Source of the DNA: Bacteroidia bacterium
GTDB taxonomy: Bacteria > Bacteroidota > Bacteroidia > M30B66
Direction of reading: 5' to 3'
DNA: 64,000 bases
NCBI GenBank assembly: GCA_018401705.1
Contig: JAGYKL010000010.1
Coordinates: 56,784-120,783 of the forward strand
Positions 40,224 to 48,654 of this stretch are shown here, piece by piece. Positions within the stretch are counted from its first letter, which is position 1. The number at the start of each line of letters is the position of its first letter. Position numbers and translations under genes: made by a program. The notes beneath the pieces are model-generated. The model saw only the letters and a program-made list of their open reading frames with translations. It searched no databases and was not told where the DNA came from.

Positions 40224-41258
40224 ATGTTGCAATACTTGCTTCTTCCTTTTGCCTTCATGTATGGATTAATCCTAAGAATAAGGCATTTGCTATATGACAT
40301 AAATCTCTTTAAGACATGTTCATTCAATGAAGCTATTATTGTAATAGGTAATCTTAGCTTAGGAGGTACAGGAAAATCACCACATACTATGTATGTAGCG
40401 AAGCTGCTAGAAGATTACAATGCGGCAATCCTTAGTCGAGGATATGGTCGAAAATCAAAGGGCTTTAAATTAGTTTATCAAGATTCTTTAGCAAATGAAG
40501 TTGGCGATGAGCCTCTCATGTTTAAGTCTTACCTTAAAAATAAGACTGTTGCTGTATGCGAAAATCGTTGTGAAGGTATAAGAGAGCTGCTTTCGCAGGA
40601 CAAAAACCTTGAAGTGGTAATTCTTGATGATGCTTATCAGCACAGGGCTTTAAAGCCAGGATTAAGCATTTTACTGATTGATTATAAATCGTTGCAAGGC
40701 AACTTTTTTTTGCTTCCCGCCGGCAGGCGGAGAGATATTTTCTCTAGATGGCAAGCGGCTGACATAATCATAATTACCAAACTCGAAAAGAATGAAGTTA
40801 TTGAAGAATATGCCAAAAAATTTAAGAAAAAACAGGTTTTTACAAGTTCTTACGTTTATAAGAGCCTCATTAATATAAAAGGAGAAGTTCAGCCTTTGGA
40901 TATTCTAAGCGAAAGACACATCATTCTGTTAACAGGAATTGCTGATGCTCTGCCATTAAAGCAAGAAATGCAAAAAATAGCATCAGAGTTAATACATCTT
41001 GAATTTAAAGACCATCAAGATTTTGAAGGAACTGCGCTAAAAACAATAAAAGAAAATATAGTTATGTTTGCGCCCAAGAATTTCCTCTTTGTGACTACTG
41101 CAAAGGATTATGCTCGTTTGAAGGACTTATTGAGCTCTGAAGAATTGAAGTTATGGTACTATGTAGATATTGAGGTTAAATTGAATGAGCCAAAAGAATT
41201 TGAAAAACTAATTAAGTCATATGTTGAAAGAACTCAACGAAACAGCAGCTTACATTAA
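40224..41258 (+). CDS. lpxK: Tetraacyldisaccharide 4'-kinase LpxK
   Basis: LpxK phosphorylates the 4' position of the lipid A disaccharide at the inner membrane. The 344-residue protein has an N-terminal membrane-associated helix, then the P-loop GNLSLGGTGKSPHT (Lys at ~51), the family motif ILSRGYGRKSKG, VGDEPLMF and DDAYQHRAL with the catalytic Asp region. FLLPAGRRRDIFSRW replaces the usual LPxGxLRE-type sequence. The Arg run is encoded by a GC-rich palindrome at 40717-40730. The 3' end overlaps punA by 38 bases. Confidence 0.93.
   Translation: MLQYLLLPFAFMYGLILRIRHLLYDINLFKTCSFNEAIIVIGNLSLGGTGKSPHTMYVAKLLEDYNAAILSRGYGRKSKGFKLVYQDSLANEVGDEPLMFKSYLKNKTVAVCENRCEGIRELLSQDKNLEVVILDDAYQHRALKPGLSILLIDYKSLQGNFFLLPAGRRRDIFSRWQAADIIIITKLEKNEVIEEYAKKFKKKQVFTSSYVYKSLINIKGEVQPLDILSERHIILLTGIADALPLKQEMQKIASELIHLEFKDHQDFEGTALKTIKENIVMFAPKNFLFVTTAKDYARLKDLLSSEELKLWYYVDIEVKLNEPKEFEKLIKSYVERTQRNSSLH
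40717..40730. repeat. GC-rich palindrome inside lpxK
   Basis: CCGCC-GGCA-GGCGG within an AT-rich gene, read as PAGRRR. It is related to the element at 734-746 in recN. Confidence 0.5.
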
Positions 41259-42036
41259 TAGTAAGACCGAAAACTTTAATCCTCAGTGCGGAATTATTTT
41301 AGGCACAGGCCTGGGAGGTTTAGTAAGTGAAATTGACGCTAAATACATTTTAGACTATCACGACATTCCTCATTTTCCTGTTTCAACAGTTGAAGGACAT
41401 AGTGGAAAGTTAATATTCGGATTCATTTCTGGTAAAAAGGTTGTTGTAATGCAAGGTCGCTTTCATTATTATGAAGGTTATACAATGCAGCAAGTAGTTT
41501 ACCCTGTTAGGGTGATGAAGCTTCTTGGTATTGAAAAACTATTCTTAAGTAATGCAAGTGGCGGCGTTAACCCTGATTTTGAAATTGGGGATGTGATGAT
41601 ATTAAATGATCATATCAATTTATTGCCTAGCAATCCTCTAATTGGTAAAAATGAAAAAGAATTCGGCCCTCGCTTTCCTGATATGAGTGAACCTTATGAC
41701 TTATCAATTATTAAATCTGCTCATGAAATAGCTAAAGACTTAGGCTATAAAGTTCATGAAGGTGTTTACGTTAGTGTGAGCGGTCCTTGTTTTGAAACAC
41801 CCGCAGAATATAAGTACATGAGAATTATTGGTGGAGATGCAGTTGGTATGTCAACAGTGCCCGAAGTAATTGCTGCCCGTCATATGAGTATTCCTTGCTT
41901 TGCTGTTTCAGTTATAACAGATATTGGAGTTGAAGGACGAATTGTTGAGGTGACTCATGAGGATGTAATTGCTGCAGCATCTAAAGCTGAAGTTAAAATG
42001 ACTGCCATTTTCAAAGCATTGTTAGCAAAACAATAA
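41221..42036 (+). CDS. punA: Purine nucleoside phosphorylase
   Basis: This enzyme cleaves inosine and guanosine phosphorolytically for purine salvage. The 271-residue protein has the trimeric PNP-I signatures GTGLGGLVSEID, VEGHSG (phosphate contact), GRFHYYEGY, NASGGVNP, GPCFETPAEYKYMR and GDAVGMSTVPEVIAARH (purine-binding Glu and Met region). The length is normal. The ATG at 41221 overlaps the lpxK 3' end by 38 bases, so translation is probably coupled. Confidence 0.95.
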   Translation: MLKELNETAAYINSKTENFNPQCGIILGTGLGGLVSEIDAKYILDYHDIPHFPVSTVEGHSGKLIFGFISGKKVVVMQGRFHYYEGYTMQQVVYPVRVMKLLGIEKLFLSNASGGVNPDFEIGDVMILNDHINLLPSNPLIGKNEKEFGPRFPDMSEPYDLSIIKSAHEIAKDLGYKVHEGVYVSVSGPCFETPAEYKYMRIIGGDAVGMSTVPEVIAARHMSIPCFAVSVITDIGVEGRIVEVTHEDVIAAASKAEVKMTAIFKALLAKQ

Positions 42037-42116
42037 AGTACTAACAAGGAGACTTGGATAATTTTATTGTTGGGAGCTACGTTGCAAGGCTAATGTCTCC
42101 GAACTTGCAATAAAAT

Positions 42117-43790
42117 ATGCCTGTCTTCAAATCATTTCTTTCCTCAAAGGTTTTTCTGATTATCAGAAAGATAGGAGCTTACATTTTAGTTGCTGGTACC
42201 CTACTCTTTATTATTGCAGGTTCTATAGCTTTAGTTTATGAAAACGACGTTAAGAGTTTTTTCTTAGTCAAATTAAATCAAAGCTTAAACACTAAAGTTG
42301 AGATAGCAGAAATTGAATTAAGCATTTGGCGATCCTTTCCGGATGCATCTTTAATATTACATGAAGTTAAAGTGCATCATGCAAAACCCTATCAAGGAGC
42401 CGGATATTTCTTAACAGCAAATGAAATTAGCTTCAGATTTAGTTGGTTCGATTTTATAAGTAAAAACTACTCAGCTAAAAGAATCGATATAAAACAAGGA
42501 GGACTTAATATACTTACTTCTTTAAAGGGCGAAGAGAATTTTAACATTCTTAAACAGAGTTCTGATAGCACGAGCGGTGCTTTTGAATTTTCAATCGAAG
42601 CCTTAGATATCTATCAGATTGATGTTCACATTAATCATGAGCCTTCAGAATTTGAAACCGACTTTTTAATTGATGATGCCTATGTTAACGGAGAATTCTC
42701 GAAAGAGAATTATGAGCTTGGTATTGAATCAGAACTTGTATTTGATTTTCTGAATTCAGGAACAACCAGATGGATTTCTAAGAAGAATATTGATTTGAAT
42801 TGCTTGCTGAATGTTAACAATGAGCAAAAGCTTTATGAATTTACTAACGGAAAGATTGCTTTAGCCCAATTAAAATTTGGGATTGCAGGCAATATTCAAC
42901 TCACTAATGAAGCTCCGCTTTTGAATCTAAATCTAAATGGAATCGATTTAGACATAGCCTCATTCCTATCGCTACTTCCTGATGAGTATAAGAAAAGTCT
43001 CGAAGACTATGATAGTGAAGGTACATTCTATGCTGATGTTTTTATTAGCGGAGCTTGGGGCTCAAATGAAAATCCCCAAGTTAAAGGGAGTTTTGGAATT
43101 AAAGATGGCGATATAAACTACAAACCTAATGACTTGCTGATGAAGCGAGTTCAGGTAAAAGGAGATTTCAGTAATGGAGAAGCGCACTCTTTAAAAACCT
43201 CCATTTTGAACTTAAAACAATTTGCCTTCGAGTTAAACGGAGGAATAGCAGAAGGCGAATTACAAATGAACAACTTCGATAATGTTTATATTAAATCAAA
43301 GTTTAAAGCTAAGCTTTCATTGAGTGATGTTGCAGATTTCTTTCCTCAAGGAAAAGTATCAGATTTAAAAGGGAAAGCAGAGCTTGACATAGACATACAA
43401 GGTGCTTTAGGTAAGATTTTGATGACAGAGGGCATTTTAACTGAAAAGTTAAATGCGAATGGATTCCTGAAATTGGAGAATGCCTCTTTTAAAATAACCG
43501 GTGACACTTTAACGTACAGAAATATTGATTCAAGGATACGTTTTTCCAGATACGATGTATTTGTGGAGGAATTTTCTGGTTTTGCAGGAAGTACAGATTA
43601 TAATGCCAATGGGAGCTTAATCAATCTTTTTGGCTATTTGTTCACTACCAATCAGCCACTTGGAATAAAAGCCAAAGTCCAATCCCAGAAGGTTAATCTT
43701 GATGAGTTATTCACGAATTCCGCCGAAGGGGCAGACAATGATGAATACAACCTAAAAATTTCAAAGATTAAATCTCAAATTAAATATTAG
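42117..43790 (+). CDS. AsmA-like envelope protein, N-terminal part, frameshifted
   Basis: The 557-residue frame begins with a transmembrane anchor (FLIIRKIGAYILVAGTLLFI plus following hydrophobic residues) and the AsmA opening LNQSLNTKVEIAEIELSIWRSFPDASLIL. Repetitive beta strands of a periplasmic lipid-transfer-like groove follow. AsmA/TamB-type proteins span the periplasm and move or organise phospholipids. The frame stops at 43790 after an extra base, probably in the A5 run at 43754-43758. The protein continues in other frames to 44675, for a corrected total of about 850 residues. Everything upstream of 43750 is intact. Confidence 0.8.
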   Translation: MPVFKSFLSSKVFLIIRKIGAYILVAGTLLFIIAGSIALVYENDVKSFFLVKLNQSLNTKVEIAEIELSIWRSFPDASLILHEVKVHHAKPYQGAGYFLTANEISFRFSWFDFISKNYSAKRIDIKQGGLNILTSLKGEENFNILKQSSDSTSGAFEFSIEALDIYQIDVHINHEPSEFETDFLIDDAYVNGEFSKENYELGIESELVFDFLNSGTTRWISKKNIDLNCLLNVNNEQKLYEFTNGKIALAQLKFGIAGNIQLTNEAPLLNLNLNGIDLDIASFLSLLPDEYKKSLEDYDSEGTFYADVFISGAWGSNENPQVKGSFGIKDGDINYKPNDLLMKRVQVKGDFSNGEAHSLKTSILNLKQFAFELNGGIAEGELQMNNFDNVYIKSKFKAKLSLSDVADFFPQGKVSDLKGKAELDIDIQGALGKILMTEGILTEKLNANGFLKLENASFKITGDTLTYRNIDSRIRFSRYDVFVEEFSGFAGSTDYNANGSLINLFGYLFTTNQPLGIKAKVQSQKVNLDELFTNSAEGADNDEYNLKISKIKSQIKY

Positions 43791-43825
43791 AATTGACCAA
43801 TTAAACTTCAGAAAATTTAAGTCAA

Positions 43826-44098
43826 GTGATAGTTGGCGATATTAGCCTGAGAGATAAAGTATTTACTGCAGAGCGGCTTCGTTTTAGAACGATGGATGGT
43901 TTAATTGAATTAGACGGAGTTATTGACGGAAGTGCGGCAAATCAATTTAAGCTTACCTGCCACGGAAATCTAAAGAATGTAAATATTAATCAGTTATTTC
44001 TTCAATGTGAGAACTTTGGTCAACAAGTTATTACTGAGAAAAACATCATGGGAAGGCTCGATGCCAATGTTGATTGCTTTCAATGGATTCGACTCTGA
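43826..44098 (+). pseudogene. AsmA-like protein, middle fragment
   Basis: The frame reads VGDISLRDKVFTAERLRFR, then IELDGVIDGSAANQFKLTCH and GRLDANVDCF, typical of the AsmA C-terminal half. It is joined to the preceding part by an indel near 43831. It breaks again near 44082, where a missing base separates it from MDSTLSVDAKKLRSV in the next frame. It is not a separate gene. Confidence 0.75.
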
Positions 44099-44144
44099 GC
44101 GTAGATGCGAAGAAACTTAGGTCGGTTTTGTGATATAACAATAA

Positions 44145-44675
44145 ATGATGGAAGACTTATTTCTTTTGAGCCTCTCAATAATCTCTCAAAATTTATTAGC
44201 ATCGAAGAGTTTGCAAGATGTTCGCTTTTCAACTTTAGAGAATACAATAGAGATTGACAATGAGAAAGTTATAATTCCGAAAATGGAGATTATTTCTAGT
44301 GCTTTAAATATTTTCGTTTCAGGTAAACACGGCTTTGATAATATGGTTGATTATCATTTTCAGTTAACGATGTCTGACTTGCTCTCTAAGAAGGCAAAGA
44401 AAGCCAAAAAGGAAAATGAAGAGTTTGGTGTGATAGCTGATGACGGCTTAGGGAGAACTCAGCTTTTTATAAGTATGTCGGGACCAATAGATGACCCCAA
44501 GATAAGTTATGATGCTCTAGGAGCTAAGGAAAAATTCAAAGCCGACATTAAGAATGAGAAACAAACCTTAAAGCAAGTATTGAAAGAAGAACTTGGTTTG
44601 TTTAAGAAGGACAGCACCTTGAATGATTCGAAAAAGAAGAAAGAAAAAAAGGTGATTATTGAGTTTGACGAATAA
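44145..44675 (+). pseudogene. AsmA-like protein, C-terminal fragment
   Basis: The true sequence here is recovered by changing frame at 44126-44129 (extra T) and again at 44210-44212 (extra T): CDITINDGRLISFEPLNNLS, then KFISIEELQDVRFSTLENT. This is the conserved AsmA C-terminal domain. From 44213 the frame is intact through VDYHFQLTMSDLLSKKAKK to the stop. The first ~22 residues of the ATG-initiated frame are out-of-frame noise. Confidence 0.75.
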
Positions 44676-44685
44676 TCACCTTTTT
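44646..44685. terminator. Bidirectional intrinsic terminator overlapping the asmA stop codon
   Basis: Perfect 15-bp arms AAAAAGGTGATTATT / AATAATCACCTTTTT with a 10-base loop. The TAA of the plus-strand gene (44673-44675) lies in the right arm. It serves the convergent genes ending at 44675 (+) and 44694 (-). Confidence 0.88.
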
Positions 44686-44693
44686 AGGGATAA

Positions 44694-45299
44694 TTAAGAA
44701 GTTGTGAGAACGGATCGTTTGTAGAATTGCCAAAAGTAAGACGGCACTACAACAGCAATAAGCAAGCACATGCCCAGCATAATTTGAATGTTTGCAGTTG
44801 GAAAATGAAAAATCTTAAACAAGGTACCAACAGCTATAAGAGCGCCACTTAATATTCCAATGCCAGATTGAGCAATCTGCAATGATGAAAGTTTTTTGCG
44901 ATTCATAATGAGATTAGATGCAGAAAAGAACATTGTTAGAAATAAAAAGGAATTTCCCATAAACATAAATGCTGTTGCCCCCGGCCAGTGCATCCACCTA
45001 ACTACAAAGCCAGTTAGAATAAATAGTGTGGCAAAGAGGCCACAGAAATACATGAGTTTTTTCATGATAAAAGAGTTTGTTAAAGTGAGTAAAATAAAAG
45101 TTTCGTTTTCTATTTGATGAAGGCCTTTCGGAGCTAATTCTAAAAATGCTTCTTCCTTTGCTGAATTAAAATCAGCTCCTTGTTCCATGAGAAATTCAAT
45201 GCAACTGCATACGTGGTCATAAACTTCAAGTCTTAACTTCTCGCTTGAAATTTCGCTATTTACCAATTCAAATAATTCTTCATAATGAATCTCTTCCAT
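44694..45299 (-). CDS. Four-helix membrane protein with HAAS-like N-terminal domain
   Basis: From the ATG at 45299 (MEEIHYEELFELVNSE) the protein has 201 residues. The N-terminal ~80 residues are helical and acidic (VYDHVCSCIEFLMEQGADFN, AKEEAFLELAPKGLHQIE), resembling the HAAS/DUF1700 domain usually paired with PadR regulators. Four hydrophobic helices follow; the first carries VVRWMHWPGAT, reminiscent of GldL-type helices. The upstream PadR gene stop is 1 nt away, so the pair forms a coupled unit. A role as the membrane target or sensor of the PadR module is inferred from context. Confidence 0.72.
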   Translation of the reverse strand: MEEIHYEELFELVNSEISSEKLRLEVYDHVCSCIEFLMEQGADFNSAKEEAFLELAPKGLHQIENETFILLTLTNSFIMKKLMYFCGLFATLFILTGFVVRWMHWPGATAFMFMGNSFLFLTMFFSASNLIMNRKKLSSLQIAQSGIGILSGALIAVGTLFKIFHFPTANIQIMLGMCLLIAVVVPSYFWQFYKRSVLTTS

Positions 45300-45300
45300 C

Positions 45301-45642
45301 TTATCCAAAGATTTTTGATTCGGGCATTAATATGGATCTGATTGTATCGAAAAATGAAAACAATTCATCATTTCGCGCAATCAACTCCGCTTTGCCTTTT
45401 TCAGTTAAATCATAATAAACTCGAATTCGTTTGCCAATATTTTCTTCACTGGTACTTAGTAAACCGTCGGCTAACATTTTATGCAAAGCCGGATAAAGGG
45501 AGCCTTCGCGAATTAAAATTTTACCAGTTGATTTTTCTTTTACAGCTTGGGTAATTTCATACCCGTACATCCTACCTCTATCTTTCAATAAGTTGAGAAT
45601 GATTGTTGTTAAAGTGCCTTTTAGAAGTTCTTTTGAATACAT
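45301..45642 (-). CDS. PadR-family transcriptional regulator
   Basis: This 113-residue winged helix-turn-helix protein has the PadR signatures: LKGTLTTIILNLLKDRGRMY, GYEITQAVKEKS, REGSLYPALHKMLADGLL and RVYYDLTEKGKAEL. It lacks a long C-terminal dimerisation domain, as in PadR subfamily 2. Its promoter box TATATTTG ends 4 nt before the ATG and is bracketed by TATA/GTATAT repeats, which could be its own operator. It is expected to control its operon with the membrane protein; the inducer is unknown. Confidence 0.9.
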   Translation of the reverse strand: MYSKELLKGTLTTIILNLLKDRGRMYGYEITQAVKEKSTGKILIREGSLYPALHKMLADGLLSTSEENIGKRIRVYYDLTEKGKAELIARNDELFSFFDTIRSILMPESKIFG

Positions 45643-45646
45643 AGGT

Positions 45647-45654
45647 CAAATATA
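45647..45654 (-). promoter_or_regulatory. TAnnTTTG promoter element, 4 nt before the padR start
   Basis: On the minus strand TATATTTG-ACCT-ATG. It implies a leaderless transcript. The adjacent GTATAT direct repeats are a candidate PadR site. Confidence 0.65.
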
Positions 45655-45778
45655 CATAGATATACGATGCATTTAGGAAAATAGTATATCAGCCTCTGCA
45701 AGTATTAACTAAACTGCTGATTATCTGGCATATAAAATCATACTACTTTAATTATATCCTAATCCCTAGATTAGCAAA

Positions 45779-46789
45779 GTGGAATCATATGAATTAGTTA
45801 GTGTTTTAATGCCTGTTCACAATGCAGCAAATAGCTTGGAAAAAGCTGTTTTGTCTACAATTAATCAGGATTACCCTTATATAGAACTAATTATTGTTCT
45901 CAATAATTGTGATGAAGAAACACTTAAGGTTGTTGAAAAATTAAAGCTTAGTTACCCTGAAATTAAATGGATTATAGAGGAAAATCAGGGAATTGCTAAT
46001 GCTCTAAATAAAGGTATTCTTCATTGTTCAGGTAGGTTCATCGCAAGGCTGGATGCTGACGACGAGATGCTACCGGGAAGGATAAGTCACCAAGTTAAAT
46101 ACTTCGCAGACAAACCTTGGCTAGGAGTTTTAGGAGGTAAAGCCATTTATGACGGAGACATGTCCTCTAATGAAGGTTATTTTGAGTATGTAAAAGAGAT
46201 TAACTCCATTATAACAGAGGAAGACATTCTCGACTATAGGTTCATTGAGTCACCGATTGCCCACCCAACTGCATTGATTAGAAAATCTGTCTTTGAAGAA
46301 TTTGGCAATTACAATTCGGGAGAAGTACCAGAAGACTATGAGTTGTGGTTAAGGCTTATTTCAAAGGGAGTGAGAATTCATAAAACAGATTTTGAATGTG
46401 TGTTATGGAAGGATCATGCATCAAGAGCATCAAGAAATCTTAGTCAATATTCGGAAGAAGCGTTTGATGAAGTAAGGTTAAAATATCTTGCTGAGCATAT
46501 CAAAACCTTGAATTTGGAGAATCGTCAATTGATTGCCATTGGAGGTGGAAAGAAAGCCAAGCATAAAATTCACAAGCTTGAAGAGCTTGGATTGCGCTTT
46601 TCAGGCATAACAGATTTTGTAGAAAGAAAAATCGATGGCAAATTCTTCGTTAGCTGGGAAGATTTAAAATATAATCCAGGTATGTTCTTAATCAGTCTAG
46701 TATCGTCTAGAAAAGCCTGGAAAGAGATAGACCAAATATTAGTTCTCAAAGGTTTTAAAAGAAACCAAGATTACTTACTCACTAGTTGA
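45779..46789 (+). CDS. Glycosyltransferase family 2 with C-terminal Rossmann-like domain
   Basis: The 336-residue protein starts at GTG 45779 with VSVLMPVHNAANSLEKAVLS, the GT-A nucleotide-sugar-binding start. It carries ARLDADDEMLPGR (DxD-type metal motif, about residues 82-94) and PEDYELWLRLISKG (acceptor region). Residues ~240-336 form an extra domain beginning LIAIGGGKKAKHKI and ending KGFKRNQDYLL, which looks like a small Rossmann fold. No signal peptide; cytosolic face of the membrane. Donor and acceptor are unknown. Its 3' end overlaps the convergent acyltransferase by 15 bases. Confidence 0.88.
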   Translation: MESYELVSVLMPVHNAANSLEKAVLSTINQDYPYIELIIVLNNCDEETLKVVEKLKLSYPEIKWIIEENQGIANALNKGILHCSGRFIARLDADDEMLPGRISHQVKYFADKPWLGVLGGKAIYDGDMSSNEGYFEYVKEINSIITEEDILDYRFIESPIAHPTALIRKSVFEEFGNYNSGEVPEDYELWLRLISKGVRIHKTDFECVLWKDHASRASRNLSQYSEEAFDEVRLKYLAEHIKTLNLENRQLIAIGGGKKAKHKIHKLEELGLRFSGITDFVERKIDGKFFVSWEDLKYNPGMFLISLVSSRKAWKEIDQILVLKGFKRNQDYLLTS

Positions 46790-47962
46790 TTTGCTTGCCA
46801 AAGGAGCTTCTCTAAATTTCTCTTTTAGTTTGAGGAACGGACTTTCAAAGAATTTGTAACTGATGCTAGCAAGAACTACTGTTAACCCAAATGATAGAAT
46901 AATTTGAGCAAGAAAAACCCATGGTGATTGAGGATCTGGCTGCAGGTTCAACAGTTTAAAGCCCCAGATTACGAGCCAAATAGCAACTAAATGAAGACAA
47001 TACATCCCATAAGACAATTTGCCCCAGCGGGAAAGCAATTTGAATCTTCCGAATTTAACAAACGACTCTTTACTATAGTGCTGCTCAGCAATAACAAAGG
47101 CAAAAAACAAGGAAAACAAAGCTGGCTCGATAGCAACAACCCATCCAGCTATAGGATAAAATAAAGGACCGTAAGTTGTTTCTCTAATGATAATTAGAAT
47201 AAGTGCGGCTACATAAGGGAAAACTATTGTTTGACGAGGCATATTCGCAAAATACAAGCGAAGTTTTTCTGAGTTTACAAGTCCATAAGCTAAAAGAGCC
47301 CCCATTGAAATATCTGAAAAACAGCTAAGAGTATGAAACCTAATTACTAAGGCACTTTCCCAGTTGAAATATCTAAATATGGCTGCACCAATTAGCACAG
47401 CAAAAAGTGAAGGCATTAAGAGTTTACGAGGAACGAGTGTTAGTAATAATGGCCAGAAAATATAAAACTGTTCTTCAACCGAAACAGACCAAAGCACTGC
47501 TAGAATTGGCGAAGGATAAGCATTGTGAATTATGTCAAAATTAGCGAGGAAAGTAAGGTAATACCACCATCTGTCGTAAGGGATATTCATATAAGCAGGA
47601 GCAAAAGGAGCAGCTCCAGGAGCTAAGGACAATAAAGCAGGAAGCAATAAAAACCCAATGATTACAATTGCAAAATACAAAGGCCAAATTCTCAAAAACC
47701 TTCTCGCATAGAATGAGCCGATGTGGATTTTCCCGGTTCCCTCCTGCTCTCTCAAAAGTAGATTTGTGATTAAGAAACCACTTAATACGAAAAAGAAATT
47801 TACCCCTAAGTCGCCATTTCTAATGAGAGAGGAGCTTATCCATTTATACCAGTCACTTCCATTAAAGTATGCATTCATGTAAGTAACATGCAACGCAAAA
47901 ACTGAGAAAAACGCAATAAATCTTAATGTATCAAGCTGTTCAAAGTATCTAATTGGCTTCAT
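46775..47962 (-). CDS. Membrane acyltransferase (acyltransferase 3 family)
   Basis: The 395-residue polytopic protein has about ten transmembrane helices. The N-terminus carries LDTLRFIAFFSVFALHV with the family His, and GVNFFFVLSGFLITNLL; SVSVEEQFYIFWPLL is the second signature. Such enzymes O-acetylate or acylate cell-surface polysaccharides, peptidoglycan or lipids. The neighbouring glycosyltransferase suggests a surface glycan, but the target is unknown. The length is normal and the frame intact. Confidence 0.9.
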   Translation of the reverse strand: MKPIRYFEQLDTLRFIAFFSVFALHVTYMNAYFNGSDWYKWISSSLIRNGDLGVNFFFVLSGFLITNLLLREQEGTGKIHIGSFYARRFLRIWPLYFAIVIIGFLLLPALLSLAPGAAPFAPAYMNIPYDRWWYYLTFLANFDIIHNAYPSPILAVLWSVSVEEQFYIFWPLLLTLVPRKLLMPSLFAVLIGAAIFRYFNWESALVIRFHTLSCFSDISMGALLAYGLVNSEKLRLYFANMPRQTIVFPYVAALILIIIRETTYGPLFYPIAGWVVAIEPALFSLFFAFVIAEQHYSKESFVKFGRFKLLSRWGKLSYGMYCLHLVAIWLVIWGFKLLNLQPDPQSPWVFLAQIILSFGLTVVLASISYKFFESPFLKLKEKFREAPLASKSTSE

Positions 47963-47998
47963 TGCTCTGTTTTCAAAGACGGTAAAATTGCCTTTATG

Positions 47999-48499
47999 TT
48001 AATTAGCAATAATAACCCTTTTTGAAATTACTCTTCCGCTTGTGGTAACTTTTAATAGGTAAGAGCCTGAATCTAAATTTTCGAGGCTTAAAGAATGATT
48101 CTTTAGGTGCGTAGATTCAGTATGTATAGCCCTTCCTCTTAAGTCAAAAAGAACTATATCTACTTTTCCGGGTTCACTACTAAAGCTTAGGTTAATTGAA
48201 CCATTGCTGGGGTTCGGAAAAACTCTCAATTCATTAGTTTCAAAAAGGTCATTAAAACTTAATGCACTATCAGTGCAAAAGTTAACACTGTCGGCAAAGT
48301 CAAAGCTACCGCCTGTTCCAAGAATTTGATTTTCTGAGTCATACACAGTAAAAGAGCCATTACCAGAGAATAAGCCACAGCAAATACCATCTCCATAATC
48401 ATCGTTGATAATGAATGAGTAGCATCCTGCAGGCAAACACCAGTTTTCAATGCTTGTTCCTTTAGTTACATTGCCTAAGTAACGTTGAAATGATTTCAC
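47999..48499 (-). pseudogene. Secreted serine protease, C-terminal part with T9SS domain
   Basis: This 166-residue frame holds a Cys-containing beta region (YSFIINDDYGDGICCGLFSG) and a T9SS type A sorting domain (LRVFPNPSNGSINLSFSS, LDSGSYLLKVTTS). It continues the protease encoded at 48655-50226. The linking sequence is readable with one base removed near 48480 and one near 48697. It is not an independent gene. Confidence 0.78.
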
Positions 48500-48654
48500 C
48501 TGTTAGTGAATTTCTTAAAATCCATGACGTTTCTTCAGGATAATTATCAGAAACTAGTTGGAGCCTGAACTCTTCTCCAGAGCCAACGTCGACAGTAATA
48601 TTATTTGAATTATTGCTTAAATCATTATCAACAGTATTATTAGGACTAAGAATC

